DNA of 9,761 bases from JBQTHP01 sp052389755 (GCA_052389755.1 JBQTHP010000216.1:1-9761), one strand, 5' to 3'. Shown: positions 1 to 7,316, counted from the first letter of the stretch. The notes: generated by a model not told the origin, from the letters alone. Translations and numbers: made by a program.

Positions 1-7
1 CCCGAAT

Positions 8-51
8 GCGATCGCGCACCGCCCTCAACACGCGTCGGTCGCACGAGCGTC
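8..51 (+). repeat. 44-bp dispersed repeat, copy A
   Basis: This is the most divergent of three 44-bp copies of one sequence; the others are at 221-264 (inverted) and 362-405. By eye it matches them at 35 and 34 of 44 positions. It starts with GCGATCGCGCA and has the conserved centre TCAAC and the block CGGTCGC. It stands alone, in the same orientation as the copy at 362-405. The first bases of the window just before it (cccgaat) also resemble the flank of copy B, so the repeat may be slightly longer. REP-like extragenic DNA is the most likely identity; no coding role is seen. Confidence 0.6.
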
Positions 52-142
52 CAGGCTCGACTCAGCGCTCTTGTCTTCGCCCGTCAGGCGTTGGAAGCGC
101 CTGCTCCCAAATGACCGGAACATCTGACGCATGTTGTCGAGC

Positions 143-178
143 CGAAGGCTTGATGCTCGTCATGCCCCGAAGCCTTCG
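143..178. repeat. 9-bp inverted repeat, 18-nt loop
   Basis: The arms cgaaggctt (143-151) and aagccttcg (170-178) are perfectly complementary and separated by 18 nt. No T-tract follows on either strand, so this is not a standard intrinsic terminator. It lies in the gene-free stretch between repeat copies A and B. I see no gene in 1-420: the ORFs there are short, rich in Arg, and made mostly of translated repeat. Confidence 0.45.
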
Positions 179-220
179 ACTGCTGACGGTCGAGCACGAC
201 AAAACGGCGAGACGTCCGCA

Positions 221-264
221 GACGTTCGCGCGACCGGTGTGTGTTGAAGGCCCTGCGTGATCGC
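221..264 (-). repeat. 44-bp dispersed repeat, copy B (inverted)
   Basis: The reverse complement matches copy C (362-405) at 39 of 44 positions with no gaps; the mismatches are scattered rather than clustered. Copies B and C face each other and bound a 185-bp unit (221-405) like terminal inverted repeats. No obvious target-site duplication flanks the unit. Confidence 0.75.
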
Positions 265-281
265 ATTAGGGCGGGTGCCGA

Positions 282-328
282 GCGCGGGCCGGAGGCGCAT
301 ATCGGGCTTAAAATGCGCCGGCCCGCGC
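282..328. repeat. Strong 16-bp hairpin inside the inverted-repeat unit
   Basis: Left arm 282-300 and right arm 313-328 pair over 11 bp (gcgcgggccgg with ccggcccgcgc) and then over 5 bp (cgcat with atgcg), with a 3-nt bulge (agg, 293-295) and a 12-nt loop (301-312). A second small hairpin, tatccc-gtca-gggata, follows at 336-351. Neither has a U-tract on either strand, so factor-independent termination is unlikely. Lying past the operon end at 421, the structure could protect the mRNA 3' end, as REP/BIME elements do. That role is inference. Confidence 0.6.
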
Positions 329-361
329 GAGGGTATATCCCGTCAGGGATACACACGACCA

Positions 362-405
362 GCGATCGCGCAGGGCCTTCAACGCGCACCGGTCGCGGGC
401 ACGTC
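362..405 (+). repeat. 44-bp dispersed repeat, copy C
   Basis: This is the partner of copy B in inverted orientation (39 of 44 identical) and of copy A in direct orientation. It ends 15 bp before the stop codon of the last operon gene, so it would be the first element in the 3' untranslated part of the operon transcript. The begin motif GCGATCGC also occurs in copy A. Confidence 0.75.
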
Positions 406-420
406 TTCGCTCTTCGCGCC

Positions 421-1542
421 CTAAAATCCGTAGTGGCGCGCCACGCGATCGCCGTGAAAGGCGTAATCGCCGAACGTTTCGGCGGCGGCACGCGCGCGCT
501 TCATGAAGAACCCGATGTCGAATTCGTCGGTCATGCCGATGCCGCCGTGCATCTGCAGGGCCTCGTTGGTCGCCAGCTTCGCGGCCTCGCCGCTTTTCGC
601 CTTCGCCACGCTCACGAGCAGGGACACATTGTCGGCGTCGGCGTCGAGCGCGCGCAGCGCCGTCGCGACGGCCGAGCGCGCGAGCTCGATCTCGCAGAAA
701 AGATGCGCGGCACGGTGCTGCAGAGCCTGAAATTCCCCGATCCTGCGGCCGAACTGCTCGCGTTGGCGCAGGTAATCGAGCGTGCGCTCGAGGCATTCGG
801 TCGCGAGCCCCACGAGCTCCGCGGCGAGCACCGCGCGCCCCGCATCGAGCGCGCGCTCGAGAAGCGACGCGCCGCTGCCCACGATGCCGATGACGTCCGC
901 CCGCGAGACCTCGACGTCCTTCAGGTGCACGTCCGCCGCGTTGCGGGTATCGACCATGATCGCGCGTTCGACCGTGACGCCCCGCACTCGGGGATCGACG
1001 AGAAACAGCGTCGTGCCCCCTTCGACGCGCGCGGACACGATGAGCCGGTCCGCGACGTGCCCGTCGAGCACGAATGTCTTCATTCCCTTGAGCCTGAATC
1101 CCGATCCGGTCGCCACGGCGCGCGTCGCGATGTCACCGGGGGTGTGGCGAGAACGCTCATCGACGGCGAGGGCGGTCACGAGCTTGCCCGCCGCGATCGC
1201 GGGCAGCAGCTCCGATTTCTGCTCTCCGCTTCCGCCTCTGAGCACGGTCGTCACACCGAGCACCGCGGTGGAGAGCAGCGGCAGCGCCGTGAGCGTCCGC
1301 CCCGATCCTTCCGCGATGAGCCCGGCGCCGACATGCCCGAAACCGGCGCCCCCGTAGTCCTCGGGCACCAGCACGCCGGCCCAGCCCATCGATGCGACCT
1401 CGGCCCAGAGCTCGCGACTGAACCCGATCGGATCGCGCGAGTCGCGGAGTCTTCGCAACGCCGCGACCGGCGCGCGCGCCTGCAGGAACTTGCGGGCGGA
1501 ATCGCCGAACAGCTGCTGCTCTTCGGTCAGTATGAAGGTCAC
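421..1542 (-). CDS. Acyl-CoA dehydrogenase, likely non-catalytic subunit
   Basis: A 373-residue acyl-CoA dehydrogenase fold flavoprotein. The helical N-terminal domain starts TFILTEEQQLF, GWAGVLVPEDYGGAG lies at about 54-68, the C-terminal helix motif REQFGRRIGEFQALQH at 261-276, and QMHGGIGMTDEFDIG at 330-344. The family's C-terminal catalytic Glu motif (E-G-T/G) is absent: the end reads AAETFGDYAFHGDRVARHYGF. The start is GTG at 1542, inside a GTGA overlap with the upstream dehydrogenase stop; reading further upstream in this frame only gives an Arg-rich shadow of that gene. Known family precedent is the alpha2beta2 dehydrogenases of steroid side-chain degradation, in which one subunit carries the Glu and the partner does not. 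By inference this is the partner subunit. The gene is last in the five-gene operon. It could also be an active dehydrogenase with a base at another position. Confidence 0.88.
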   Translation of the reverse strand: MTFILTEEQQLFGDSARKFLQARAPVAALRRLRDSRDPIGFSRELWAEVASMGWAGVLVPEDYGGAGFGHVGAGLIAEGSGRTLTALPLLSTAVLGVTTVLRGGSGEQKSELLPAIAAGKLVTALAVDERSRHTPGDIATRAVATGSGFRLKGMKTFVLDGHVADRLIVSARVEGGTTLFLVDPRVRGVTVERAIMVDTRNAADVHLKDVEVSRADVIGIVGSGASLLERALDAGRAVLAAELVGLATECLERTLDYLRQREQFGRRIGEFQALQHRAAHLFCEIELARSAVATALRALDADADNVSLLVSVAKAKSGEAAKLATNEALQMHGGIGMTDEFDIGFFMKRARAAAETFGDYAFHGDRVARHYGF

Positions 1543-2705
1543 GGCAGGCGCAACACGTGCTTCGCGATGATGTTCAGCTGAATTTCCGAGGTGCCGCCCT
1601 CGATGGAGTTGCCCCTGGATCGCAGCCACGAACGCGCCGCATCGCCGTCGGTCTCGCCCTCCCAGGCGAGCCCCCGCGAGCCGAGAATCGACATGGCGAG
1701 CTCCTCCCGGCGCTTGTTGAGCTCGGTGCCGTAGTACTTCAGCATCGATGAGAGCGCGCCGGTGCCTTGGCCCCCCTCCGACTGCTCGTTGATGCGGCGC
1801 ATGGTCTCTGCGAACGCGAGCGAATCGATCTCGTAGCGTGCCAGCTCGCTGCGCAGGAAATCGTCGGCGAGGCGTCCGTCCGCGAGTCCGATCTCCTGCA
1901 CCGCGCGCGCGCATAACGTACCGGGTCCTCCGGCCTTGCTTTCGATACCGCCGATCATTTCCCGCTCGTGCGTGAGCAGGTACTTCGCGATCTCCCAGCC
2001 GCCGTTGATCGCCCCGACCAGATTCGCCTTGGGCACGCGGACGTCGGCGAGCAGGATCTGGCAGAACGGCGACTTGCCGGAGATCAACTTGATCGGCTGC
2101 GTGGAAACGCCTTCGCTTTCCATGTCGAAGAGCAGAAAGCTGATGCCCTTGTGCCTGGGCGCGGAAGAATCCGTCCGCACGAGGCAGAAGATCCAGTCGG
2201 CCTCATCCGCATGGCTCGTCCAGACCTTCTCGCCATTCACGAGGAAGTGATCGCCGCGATCCTCGGCGCGCGTCTTCAGCGCGGCGAGATCGGAGCCCGC
2301 GCCGGGCTCGGAGTAGCCCTGGCACCAGCGGATTTCGCCGCGCGCGATGCGCGGCAGGTGCTCGCGCTTCTGCGCTTCACTTCCGTACTTGAGCAGCGCC
2401 GGCCCGAGCATCGAGATGCCGAACGACGAAAGCGGCGTGCGACAGCGAAGCCTGCGCGTCTCCTCGCGCAGGATTTCCGCCTGCTCGCGAGTGAGCCCGC
2501 CGCCGCCGTACTGCACGGGCCATTCGGGCACCGTCCAGCCCCGCGAGCCCATGCGCTCGAGCCACACGCGCTGGGCATCGCTCGCGAACTTCCACCGCCG
2601 CCCGCCCCAGCAGAGCTGCTTCTCGTGCGTGATGGGCTCGCGCATCTCGTCGGGGCAGTTCGCCTCGAGCCACGCACGAGCGGTCGCGCGAAAATCGTCG
2701 CTCAT
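1539..2705 (-). CDS. Acyl-CoA dehydrogenase, catalytic subunit type
   Basis: A 388-residue acyl-CoA dehydrogenase that would introduce an alpha-beta double bond into an acyl-CoA using FAD. Visible motifs are the N-terminal helical part with VPEWPVQYGGGG (59-70), the FAD-contact strand CQGYSEPGAGSDL (128-140), VNGEKVWTSHA (156-166), and the C-terminal NSIEGGTSEIQ (366-376). E369 there aligns with the catalytic base of medium-chain acyl-CoA dehydrogenase (YEGTSQIQ). Length is normal for the family. The ATG start at 2705 overlaps the ligase stop as ATGA; no Shine-Dalgarno precedes it, so translation is probably coupled. The stop overlaps the next dehydrogenase as GTGA, which suits two subunits made in equal amounts. 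Confidence 0.93.
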   Translation of the reverse strand: MSDDFRATARAWLEANCPDEMREPITHEKQLCWGGRRWKFASDAQRVWLERMGSRGWTVPEWPVQYGGGGLTREQAEILREETRRLRCRTPLSSFGISMLGPALLKYGSEAQKREHLPRIARGEIRWCQGYSEPGAGSDLAALKTRAEDRGDHFLVNGEKVWTSHADEADWIFCLVRTDSSAPRHKGISFLLFDMESEGVSTQPIKLISGKSPFCQILLADVRVPKANLVGAINGGWEIAKYLLTHEREMIGGIESKAGGPGTLCARAVQEIGLADGRLADDFLRSELARYEIDSLAFAETMRRINEQSEGGQGTGALSSMLKYYGTELNKRREELAMSILGSRGLAWEGETDGDAARSWLRSRGNSIEGGTSEIQLNIIAKHVLRLP

Positions 2706-4321
2706 GCGGACAGCTTGTACTCGGCGAACTGACGCCGCAGCAGGCTCTTCTGGATCTTGCCCGTCGCGCCATACGGAAAGCGCTCGACGGCAACCACGTC
2801 GTCCGGCAGCCACCACTTCGGTACGTGGGGCGCGAGGAACTCGATGAGCGCCTGTTTCGAGATCTCGCTGCCCTTGCGGGGGACTACGAGCAGCAGCGGC
2901 CGCTCCTGCCACTTCGGGTGCGGCACGCCGATGACCGCGGCCTCGGCCACCGTGGGATGCCCGAGCACCAGGCGTTCCAGTGTCGCCGAGCTGATCCACT
3001 CGCCGCCCGACTTGATGATGTCCTTGCTGCGATCGACGAGCGTCACGTAGCCGCGCGCGTCGATCCTGCCGATATCGCCCGTCAGGAACCAGCCGTCGGG
3101 CGTGATCGCATTCTTCGTCGCCTCGGGATTCAGGTAGTAGCCGTTCGTGATCCACGGGCCGCGCACCGCGAGCTCGCCTTGCGCCACGCCGTCGTGCGGC
3201 AACGGACGTCCGTTGCCGTCGAGGATGCGGATCTCCACGCCGAAGATCGCGCGCCCGGCTGTGAGCTTCACCTCGTGCTGACGCTCGCGCGGTTCGCTCT
3301 GCATGTCGGGCGCAAGTGAAGCGAACGTGCCGAGCGGGCTCGTCTCCGTCATGCCCCAGCCCTGGAACATCTCGATGCCGTAGCTGTTCTCGAATTCCTC
3401 GAGCATCGCGCGCGGCATCGCCGAGCCTCCCGACGTGAGTCGTCTCACCGTCGAGAGCCTCGCGCCGGTGTCGCGCAGATGATCGAGAAGTCCGAGCCAG
3501 AGGGTGGGCACGCCGCTCGAGAGCGTGACGCGCTCGGATTCCATCAGCGCATAGAGGCTCGCGCCGTCGAGCTTCGGGCCGGGCATGACGAGATTCGCAC
3601 CGATGATCGGCGCCGCGTGGGGATAGCCCCACGCATTCACGTGAAAGAGCGGTACGACGAGCAGCGCGGTGTCGTCCGAGCGCAGCGCTGCGCCCGGCAC
3701 GGTGAAGCAGCCGTAGGCATGCAGCACCGTGGAGCGATGACTGTAGAGCACGCCCTTCGGCTCGCCCGTCGTGCCGGACGTGTAACAGAGACCTGCGGCG
3801 GTACGCTCATCGAGCGCCGGCCAGTCGAACTCCGAACCGGCCGATACCATCAACGTCTCGTAGCAGTGCACGGTCGGCAGCGTGCTCGCGGGCACGCTGT
3901 CCGGCTGCGTCATCACGACGATGCCACGCACCGACTTCAGCTGCGACCATACCGCTGCGACGAGCGGCACGAACATCGGATCCACGAACAGCCACTGGTC
4001 CCGTGCGTGATTCACGATGTACGCGAGCTGCTCGCGCGACAGACGCGGATTGATCGTGTGGCATATGGCGCCGATGCCCGGCACCGCGTAGTACAGCTCG
4101 AAATGGCGGTGATCGTTCCACGCTATCGTGCCCACGCGGTCGCCCTCTTTCACGCCGAGCTGCGTCATGACGTTCGCAAGCTGCTGCGCGCGTCGCCAGG
4201 CATCGGCGTAGGTATAGCGATGCGGCGCCTCGGCGCCGAAGCGCGAGCTCACCGTCGATGCGCCGTGCACCTGCGCCGCGTGGCGCAGGATCGAGATGAT
4301 CGAGAGCTGCCGATCCATCAT
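2702..4321 (-). CDS. AMP-forming acyl-CoA synthetase (AlkK/FadD type)
   Basis: A 539-residue ANL-superfamily ligase that would activate a fatty or other carboxylic acid with ATP and CoA through an acyl-AMP. Core motifs are in order: P-loop YTSGTTGEPKG (180-190), GWGMTETSPLGT (321-332), the adenine/ribose motif with hinge GWFLTGDIGRID (410-421) and LVDRSKDIIKSGGEWIS (428-444), and the C-terminal lysine motif YGATGKIQK (517-525), with K522 as the adenylation lysine. Length and the DRSKDIIKSGGEWIS stretch resemble medium/long-chain ligases such as AlkK. The start is the first of two consecutive ATG codons (4321), since it forms an ATGA overlap with the upstream stop; the second ATG at 4318 is possible. 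It lies between dehydrogenases and probably supplies their CoA thioester substrate. Chain length specificity cannot be read. Confidence 0.93.
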   Translation of the reverse strand: MMDRQLSIISILRHAAQVHGASTVSSRFGAEAPHRYTYADAWRRAQQLANVMTQLGVKEGDRVGTIAWNDHRHFELYYAVPGIGAICHTINPRLSREQLAYIVNHARDQWLFVDPMFVPLVAAVWSQLKSVRGIVVMTQPDSVPASTLPTVHCYETLMVSAGSEFDWPALDERTAAGLCYTSGTTGEPKGVLYSHRSTVLHAYGCFTVPGAALRSDDTALLVVPLFHVNAWGYPHAAPIIGANLVMPGPKLDGASLYALMESERVTLSSGVPTLWLGLLDHLRDTGARLSTVRRLTSGGSAMPRAMLEEFENSYGIEMFQGWGMTETSPLGTFASLAPDMQSEPRERQHEVKLTAGRAIFGVEIRILDGNGRPLPHDGVAQGELAVRGPWITNGYYLNPEATKNAITPDGWFLTGDIGRIDARGYVTLVDRSKDIIKSGGEWISSATLERLVLGHPTVAEAAVIGVPHPKWQERPLLLVVPRKGSEISKQALIEFLAPHVPKWWLPDDVVAVERFPYGATGKIQKSLLRRQFAEYKLSA

Positions 4322-5532
4322 GTGTAGCGCGCCAGCTCGAGCTTTGCGATCTGGTTGCGATGCACTTCATCCGGGCCGTCCGCGATGCGCAGCGATCGCG
4401 CGCTCGCGTACAGCTGCCCGAGCGGCACATCCTCGGTAAGACCGCCGGCACCGTAGGCCTGGATCGCCCAGTCGATCACGCGGCACGCCATGTTCGGCGC
4501 GACCACCTTGATCATCGCGATCTCGGTGCGTGCGACCTTGTTGCCCGCCGTATCCATCATGTGCGCGGCTTTCAGCGTGAGCAGACGCGCCTGGTCGATG
4601 AGCATCCGCGATTCCGCGATGCGCTCCTGCCAGACGCTTTGATCGGCGATGCGCTGACCGAAGGCGACGCGAGTGAGCGTGCGCCGGCACATGAGCTCGA
4701 GCGCGCGCTCGGCGGCGCCCACGAGTCGCATGCAGTGGTGGATGCGCCCCGGGCCGAGGCGGCCCTGCGCGATCTCGAAGCCGCGCCCCTCGCCGAGCAG
4801 CAGGTTCGAGCGCGGAACGCGCACGTTCTCGAACAGGATCTCGGAATGCCCGTGCGGCGCATCGTCGAAACCGAGCACGGGCAGCGCACGCTTCACCGTC
4901 ACGCCCGGCGCATCGCGCGGCACGAGAATCATCGATTGCTGGCGATGGCGATCCGGATTGGCCGGATCCGTCTTGCCCATCACGATCAGGATGCGGCAGC
5001 GCGTGTCGGAGGCTCCCGAGGTCCACCACTTGTGGCCGTTCACGACGTAGTCCTCGCCGTCGCGGCGGATCTGCGTCGTGATGTTGGTCGCATCGGACGA
5101 TGCGACGGCCGGCTCGGTCATCGCGAACGCGGAGCGGATCTGCCCGGCGAGCAGCGGCTCGAGCCACTGCTTCCTCTGCTCGGGCGTACCGTAGCGCACG
5201 AGCACTTCCATGTTGCCCGTGTCCGGCGCGCTGCAGTTGAAGACCTCGGGGGCCCAGATCGAGCGGCCCATGATCTCGCAGAGCGGTGCGTACTCGAGAT
5301 TGGTGAGGCCCGCGCCGTGTTCGCTGTCGGGCAGAAAGAGGTTCCAGAGGCCATCCTCGCGCGCCCGGGCCTTCAACTCCTCGAGCAGCGGCAACGGCTT
5401 CCATCGAGTGGGACCGGAGGCGACCTGCGCGGCGAGGCGCAGCTCGTTCGGATAAACGTGCGCAGCCATGAACGCCGCGACGCGCTCCTGCAGTGCGCGG
5501 CTCCTGGCAGAACCTTCAGGTGGAGCGTTCAT
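4318..5532 (-). CDS. Acyl-CoA dehydrogenase, ACAD10/11-like
   Basis: A 404-residue acyl-CoA dehydrogenase. Motifs include LFLPDSEHGAGLTNLEYAPL (65-84), the FAD-contact strand AFAMTEPAVASSDATN (135-150), VNGHKWWTSGA (164-174), RVAFGQRIADQSVWQERIAE (288-307), AYGAGGLTED (359-368) and the C-terminal RIADGPDEVHRNQIAKLEL (382-400). This C-terminus is the signature of the ACAD10/ACAD11 group. Asp385 sits where medium-chain dehydrogenases have the catalytic Glu (YEGT aligned with ADGP). The subgroup acts on long, branched or otherwise modified acyl-CoAs; the substrate here is unknown. The ATG at 5532 overlaps the SDR stop as ATGA and the stop overlaps the ligase start the same way. It is not a close paralogue of the two dehydrogenases downstream. 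Confidence 0.92.
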   Translation of the reverse strand: MNAPPEGSARSRALQERVAAFMAAHVYPNELRLAAQVASGPTRWKPLPLLEELKARAREDGLWNLFLPDSEHGAGLTNLEYAPLCEIMGRSIWAPEVFNCSAPDTGNMEVLVRYGTPEQRKQWLEPLLAGQIRSAFAMTEPAVASSDATNITTQIRRDGEDYVVNGHKWWTSGASDTRCRILIVMGKTDPANPDRHRQQSMILVPRDAPGVTVKRALPVLGFDDAPHGHSEILFENVRVPRSNLLLGEGRGFEIAQGRLGPGRIHHCMRLVGAAERALELMCRRTLTRVAFGQRIADQSVWQERIAESRMLIDQARLLTLKAAHMMDTAGNKVARTEIAMIKVVAPNMACRVIDWAIQAYGAGGLTEDVPLGQLYASARSLRIADGPDEVHRNQIAKLELARYT

Positions 5533-6296
5533 AAGACCGGTGTAAAGATGTTGGCGCCGCCGTCCACGACCAGTGTCTGACCCGTGATGAACCCCGCGCC
5601 ATCGGAGGCGAGAAACAGCGCAAGGCCCGCCACGTCTTCGGGTTGTCCGAGCCGCCCGAGACAATTCGTCGATTCGAGCATGCGGCGCGCCTTCGGATCC
5701 TCCCACAGCGCGCGGGCGAAGTCGGTGGCTATCACCCCGGGCGCGATCGAGTTGACGCGAATGCCCTTGCGGCCCCACTCCACGGCGAGATTGCGCGCGA
5801 GCTGCGCTTCCGCAGCCTTCGACACCGCATACGCACCGATGAGCGCCGTGCCGAGGAACCCGCTGACGGAGGACATGAGGATGACCGAGCCCTTGCCGCG
5901 CTCGGCCATCTGCGGCAGCACGCGGTTCGCGAGCCACAGAGTCGCCGTGACGTTCGAGGCGAAAATCTTGTTCCAGGCGTCATCGGTGATCGTGGCGAGC
6001 GGGCCGTAGTGCGGGTTGACGGCCGCGTTCGCGACCAGCACGTCGATGCGGCCCCACGTCTCGAGCGTGCGCGCGACGAGCGCATCGAGCTCCTCGCGCT
6101 TGCCGATGTTGCAGGCCGCGGCGATCGCTTCATGCCCCTCGGCCGTGAGCGCATCGCGCACCTGCTCGCAGGCATCCAGCTTGCGGCTCGAGATTACGAC
6201 CTTCGCGCCCGCGCGCGCCATGCGCTCGGCGATCGCACGGCCGATGCCCCGAGAGGAGCCGGTGATCAGCGCGACCTGACCGTCGAGTCGGTTCAC
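5529..6296 (-). CDS. Short-chain dehydrogenase/reductase (SDR)
   Basis: A 255-residue classical SDR, an NAD(P)(H)-dependent oxidoreductase acting on a hydroxyl or keto group. Seen directly: nucleotide-binding TGSSRGIG (12-19), VANAA (88-92), Asn115, catalytic Ser143, and the Tyr156-x3-Lys160 pair in GAYAVSK (154-160). The C-terminal part has APGVIATDF (185-193) and GQTLVVDGGANI (239-250). R38 after the second strand (SSRK) suggests NADP(H). Length is typical. The only good start is GTG at 6296; no Shine-Dalgarno is present and a -10-like TATACT lies 6 nt upstream, so the mRNA is probably leaderless. It is the first gene of the operon and likely handles a hydroxyacyl/ketoacyl intermediate, which is inference. 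Confidence 0.93.
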   Translation of the reverse strand: MNRLDGQVALITGSSRGIGRAIAERMARAGAKVVISSRKLDACEQVRDALTAEGHEAIAAACNIGKREELDALVARTLETWGRIDVLVANAAVNPHYGPLATITDDAWNKIFASNVTATLWLANRVLPQMAERGKGSVILMSSVSGFLGTALIGAYAVSKAAEAQLARNLAVEWGRKGIRVNSIAPGVIATDFARALWEDPKARRMLESTNCLGRLGQPEDVAGLALFLASDGAGFITGQTLVVDGGANIFTPVL

Positions 6297-6316
6297 GATG
6301 CAAGTATAGTCTGCGC
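6297..6316. promoter_or_regulatory. Symmetric divergent promoter with overlapping -10 boxes
   Basis: The 20-bp gap between the divergent GTG (6296, minus) and ATG (6317, plus) contains agtatagt (6303-6310). Plus strand: TATAGT at 6305-6310, then 6 nt, then ATG. Minus strand: TATACT at 6308-6303, then 6 nt, then GTG. The two boxes share the central TATA, and the arrangement is exactly symmetric around 6306/6307. Transcription starting the usual 7 nt past the -10 would begin at each start codon, giving leaderless mRNAs. Neither gene has a Shine-Dalgarno. I find no good -35 on either side, so an activator or another sigma factor may be involved. Confidence 0.55.
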
Positions 6317-7276
6317 ATGAGCCTTTCCAGACTGGTCCAGGCGAACGGGCTGCGCTTTCACATCCGGGAGCTCGGCACCGGGCCGCTCGTGCTGCTCTGT
6401 CACGGCTGGCCGGAGCTTTCGTGGTCCTGGCGGCATCAGATGCAACCGCTCGCCGCCGCCGGTTTTCGCGTCGTCGCGCCGGACCTGCGCGGCTTCGGCG
6501 ACACCGATGCTCCCGCCGAAATCGACGCCTACACGATGCTCCACAGCGTCGGCGATATGGTCGGCCTCGTGCAGGCGCTCGGGGAAAACACCGCCGTCAT
6601 CGTCGGTCACGACTGGGGTGCGCAGCTCGCGTGGACTGCGAGCCTGATGCGCCCGGAGGTGTTTCGCGCCGTCGCCGGGCTCTCCGTGCCGTACGCCCCG
6701 CGCGGTCACATGAGCATGCTCGACGTCGCGCGCAGGCACGGGCTCGACGGCTTCTACATGCTGTATTTCCAGAAGGCAGGCGTCGCGGAGGCGGTGCTCG
6801 AACGCGATCCGCACGATTCACTTCTGCGGCTCATCCATTCCGCGAGCGGCGACATCCCCTCGCGACGTCAAGGATGGCCCTTCATCGTTCCCGAGGGCCG
6901 CACGATCCTCGATGTGTGCCCGCGCCCGGAACGCGAGTTGCCGTGGCTACCCGAGTCCGACCTGCGCGTCTACAGCGATGCGTACGCTCGCAGCGGTTTT
7001 CGCGGGGGACTCAACTGGTACCGTTGCATCGACCTCACGTGGCGTCTGACGGCTGCCTGGGCCGGCGCGCGGATTCAGGTTCCGTCGCTCTTCATCGGTG
7101 GCGAGCGCGATGCGGTCCTGCGCATGCCCGGCCTCGTCAATGCCGTCGAAGAGCTGCCGCGCAATTTGCCCGGGCTGCAGCACTCGGAGATCATCCCGAA
7201 CGTGGGGCATTGGATTCAGCAGGAGGTGCCGGAGCGGGTGACCGAGCTGCTCCTGAGCTTTCTCCGCTCGCTATGA
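6317..7276 (+). CDS. Alpha/beta hydrolase, soluble epoxide hydrolase type
   Basis: A 319-residue alpha/beta hydrolase, probably cytosolic (no signal peptide). The epoxide hydrolase signature is complete. The oxyanion-hole motif HGWPELSWSW covers 29-38, and the nucleophile is Asp99 in GHDWGA (97-102). The cap-domain tyrosines are Tyr150 in FYMLYFQKAGV and Tyr235 in GLNWYR, the acid is Asp265 in GGERDAV, and the base is His298 in NVGHWIQQE. The enzyme would open an epoxide to a vicinal diol through a covalent ester on Asp99. The paired lid tyrosines favour epoxide hydrolase over haloalkane or haloacetate dehalogenase. It is transcribed away from the acyl-CoA operon, with both starts only 20 bp apart, so it may act on an epoxidised form of the same substrate; that link is inference. 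The ATG at 6317 is the only start with a sensible N-terminus. Confidence 0.92.
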   Translation: MSLSRLVQANGLRFHIRELGTGPLVLLCHGWPELSWSWRHQMQPLAAAGFRVVAPDLRGFGDTDAPAEIDAYTMLHSVGDMVGLVQALGENTAVIVGHDWGAQLAWTASLMRPEVFRAVAGLSVPYAPRGHMSMLDVARRHGLDGFYMLYFQKAGVAEAVLERDPHDSLLRLIHSASGDIPSRRQGWPFIVPEGRTILDVCPRPERELPWLPESDLRVYSDAYARSGFRGGLNWYRCIDLTWRLTAAWAGARIQVPSLFIGGERDAVLRMPGLVNAVEELPRNLPGLQHSEIIPNVGHWIQQEVPERVTELLLSFLRSL

Positions 7277-7316
7277 TGAATGACCGCGCAAATCGGCGGC
7301 AACCGCGTAGATACGC

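Noticed and set aside
8..15. GCGATCGC octamer (also at 362-369) as a HIP1-type signal
   Set aside because: HIP1 is a cyanobacterial genome-wide repeat. Here the octamer is part of the 44-bp repeat and nothing else suggests a cyanobacterium.
1..420. CRISPR array from the repeated 44-mer
   Set aside because: The copies differ in orientation and spacing (169 and 97 bp between them) and there are no cas genes; this does not fit an array.
241..1581. 446-residue plus-strand ORF opposite the dehydrogenase
   Set aside because: It is rich in Arg, His, Gly and Ala with no family pattern and is wholly antisense to a clear acyl-CoA dehydrogenase; long mirror ORFs are common in high-GC genes.
2706..3632. 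Upstream extension of the catalytic-subunit dehydrogenase frame
   Set aside because: The extra residues are an out-of-frame reading of the ligase; the ATG in the ATGA overlap at 2705 gives the normal family length.
3479..4327. 282-residue plus-strand ORF
   Set aside because: It is antisense to the ligase N-terminal half, whose motifs are intact; the composition is Arg/His-rich noise.
4360..5580. 406-residue plus-strand ORF
   Set aside because: It is antisense to the ACAD10/11-like gene, with shadow-type composition and no motifs.
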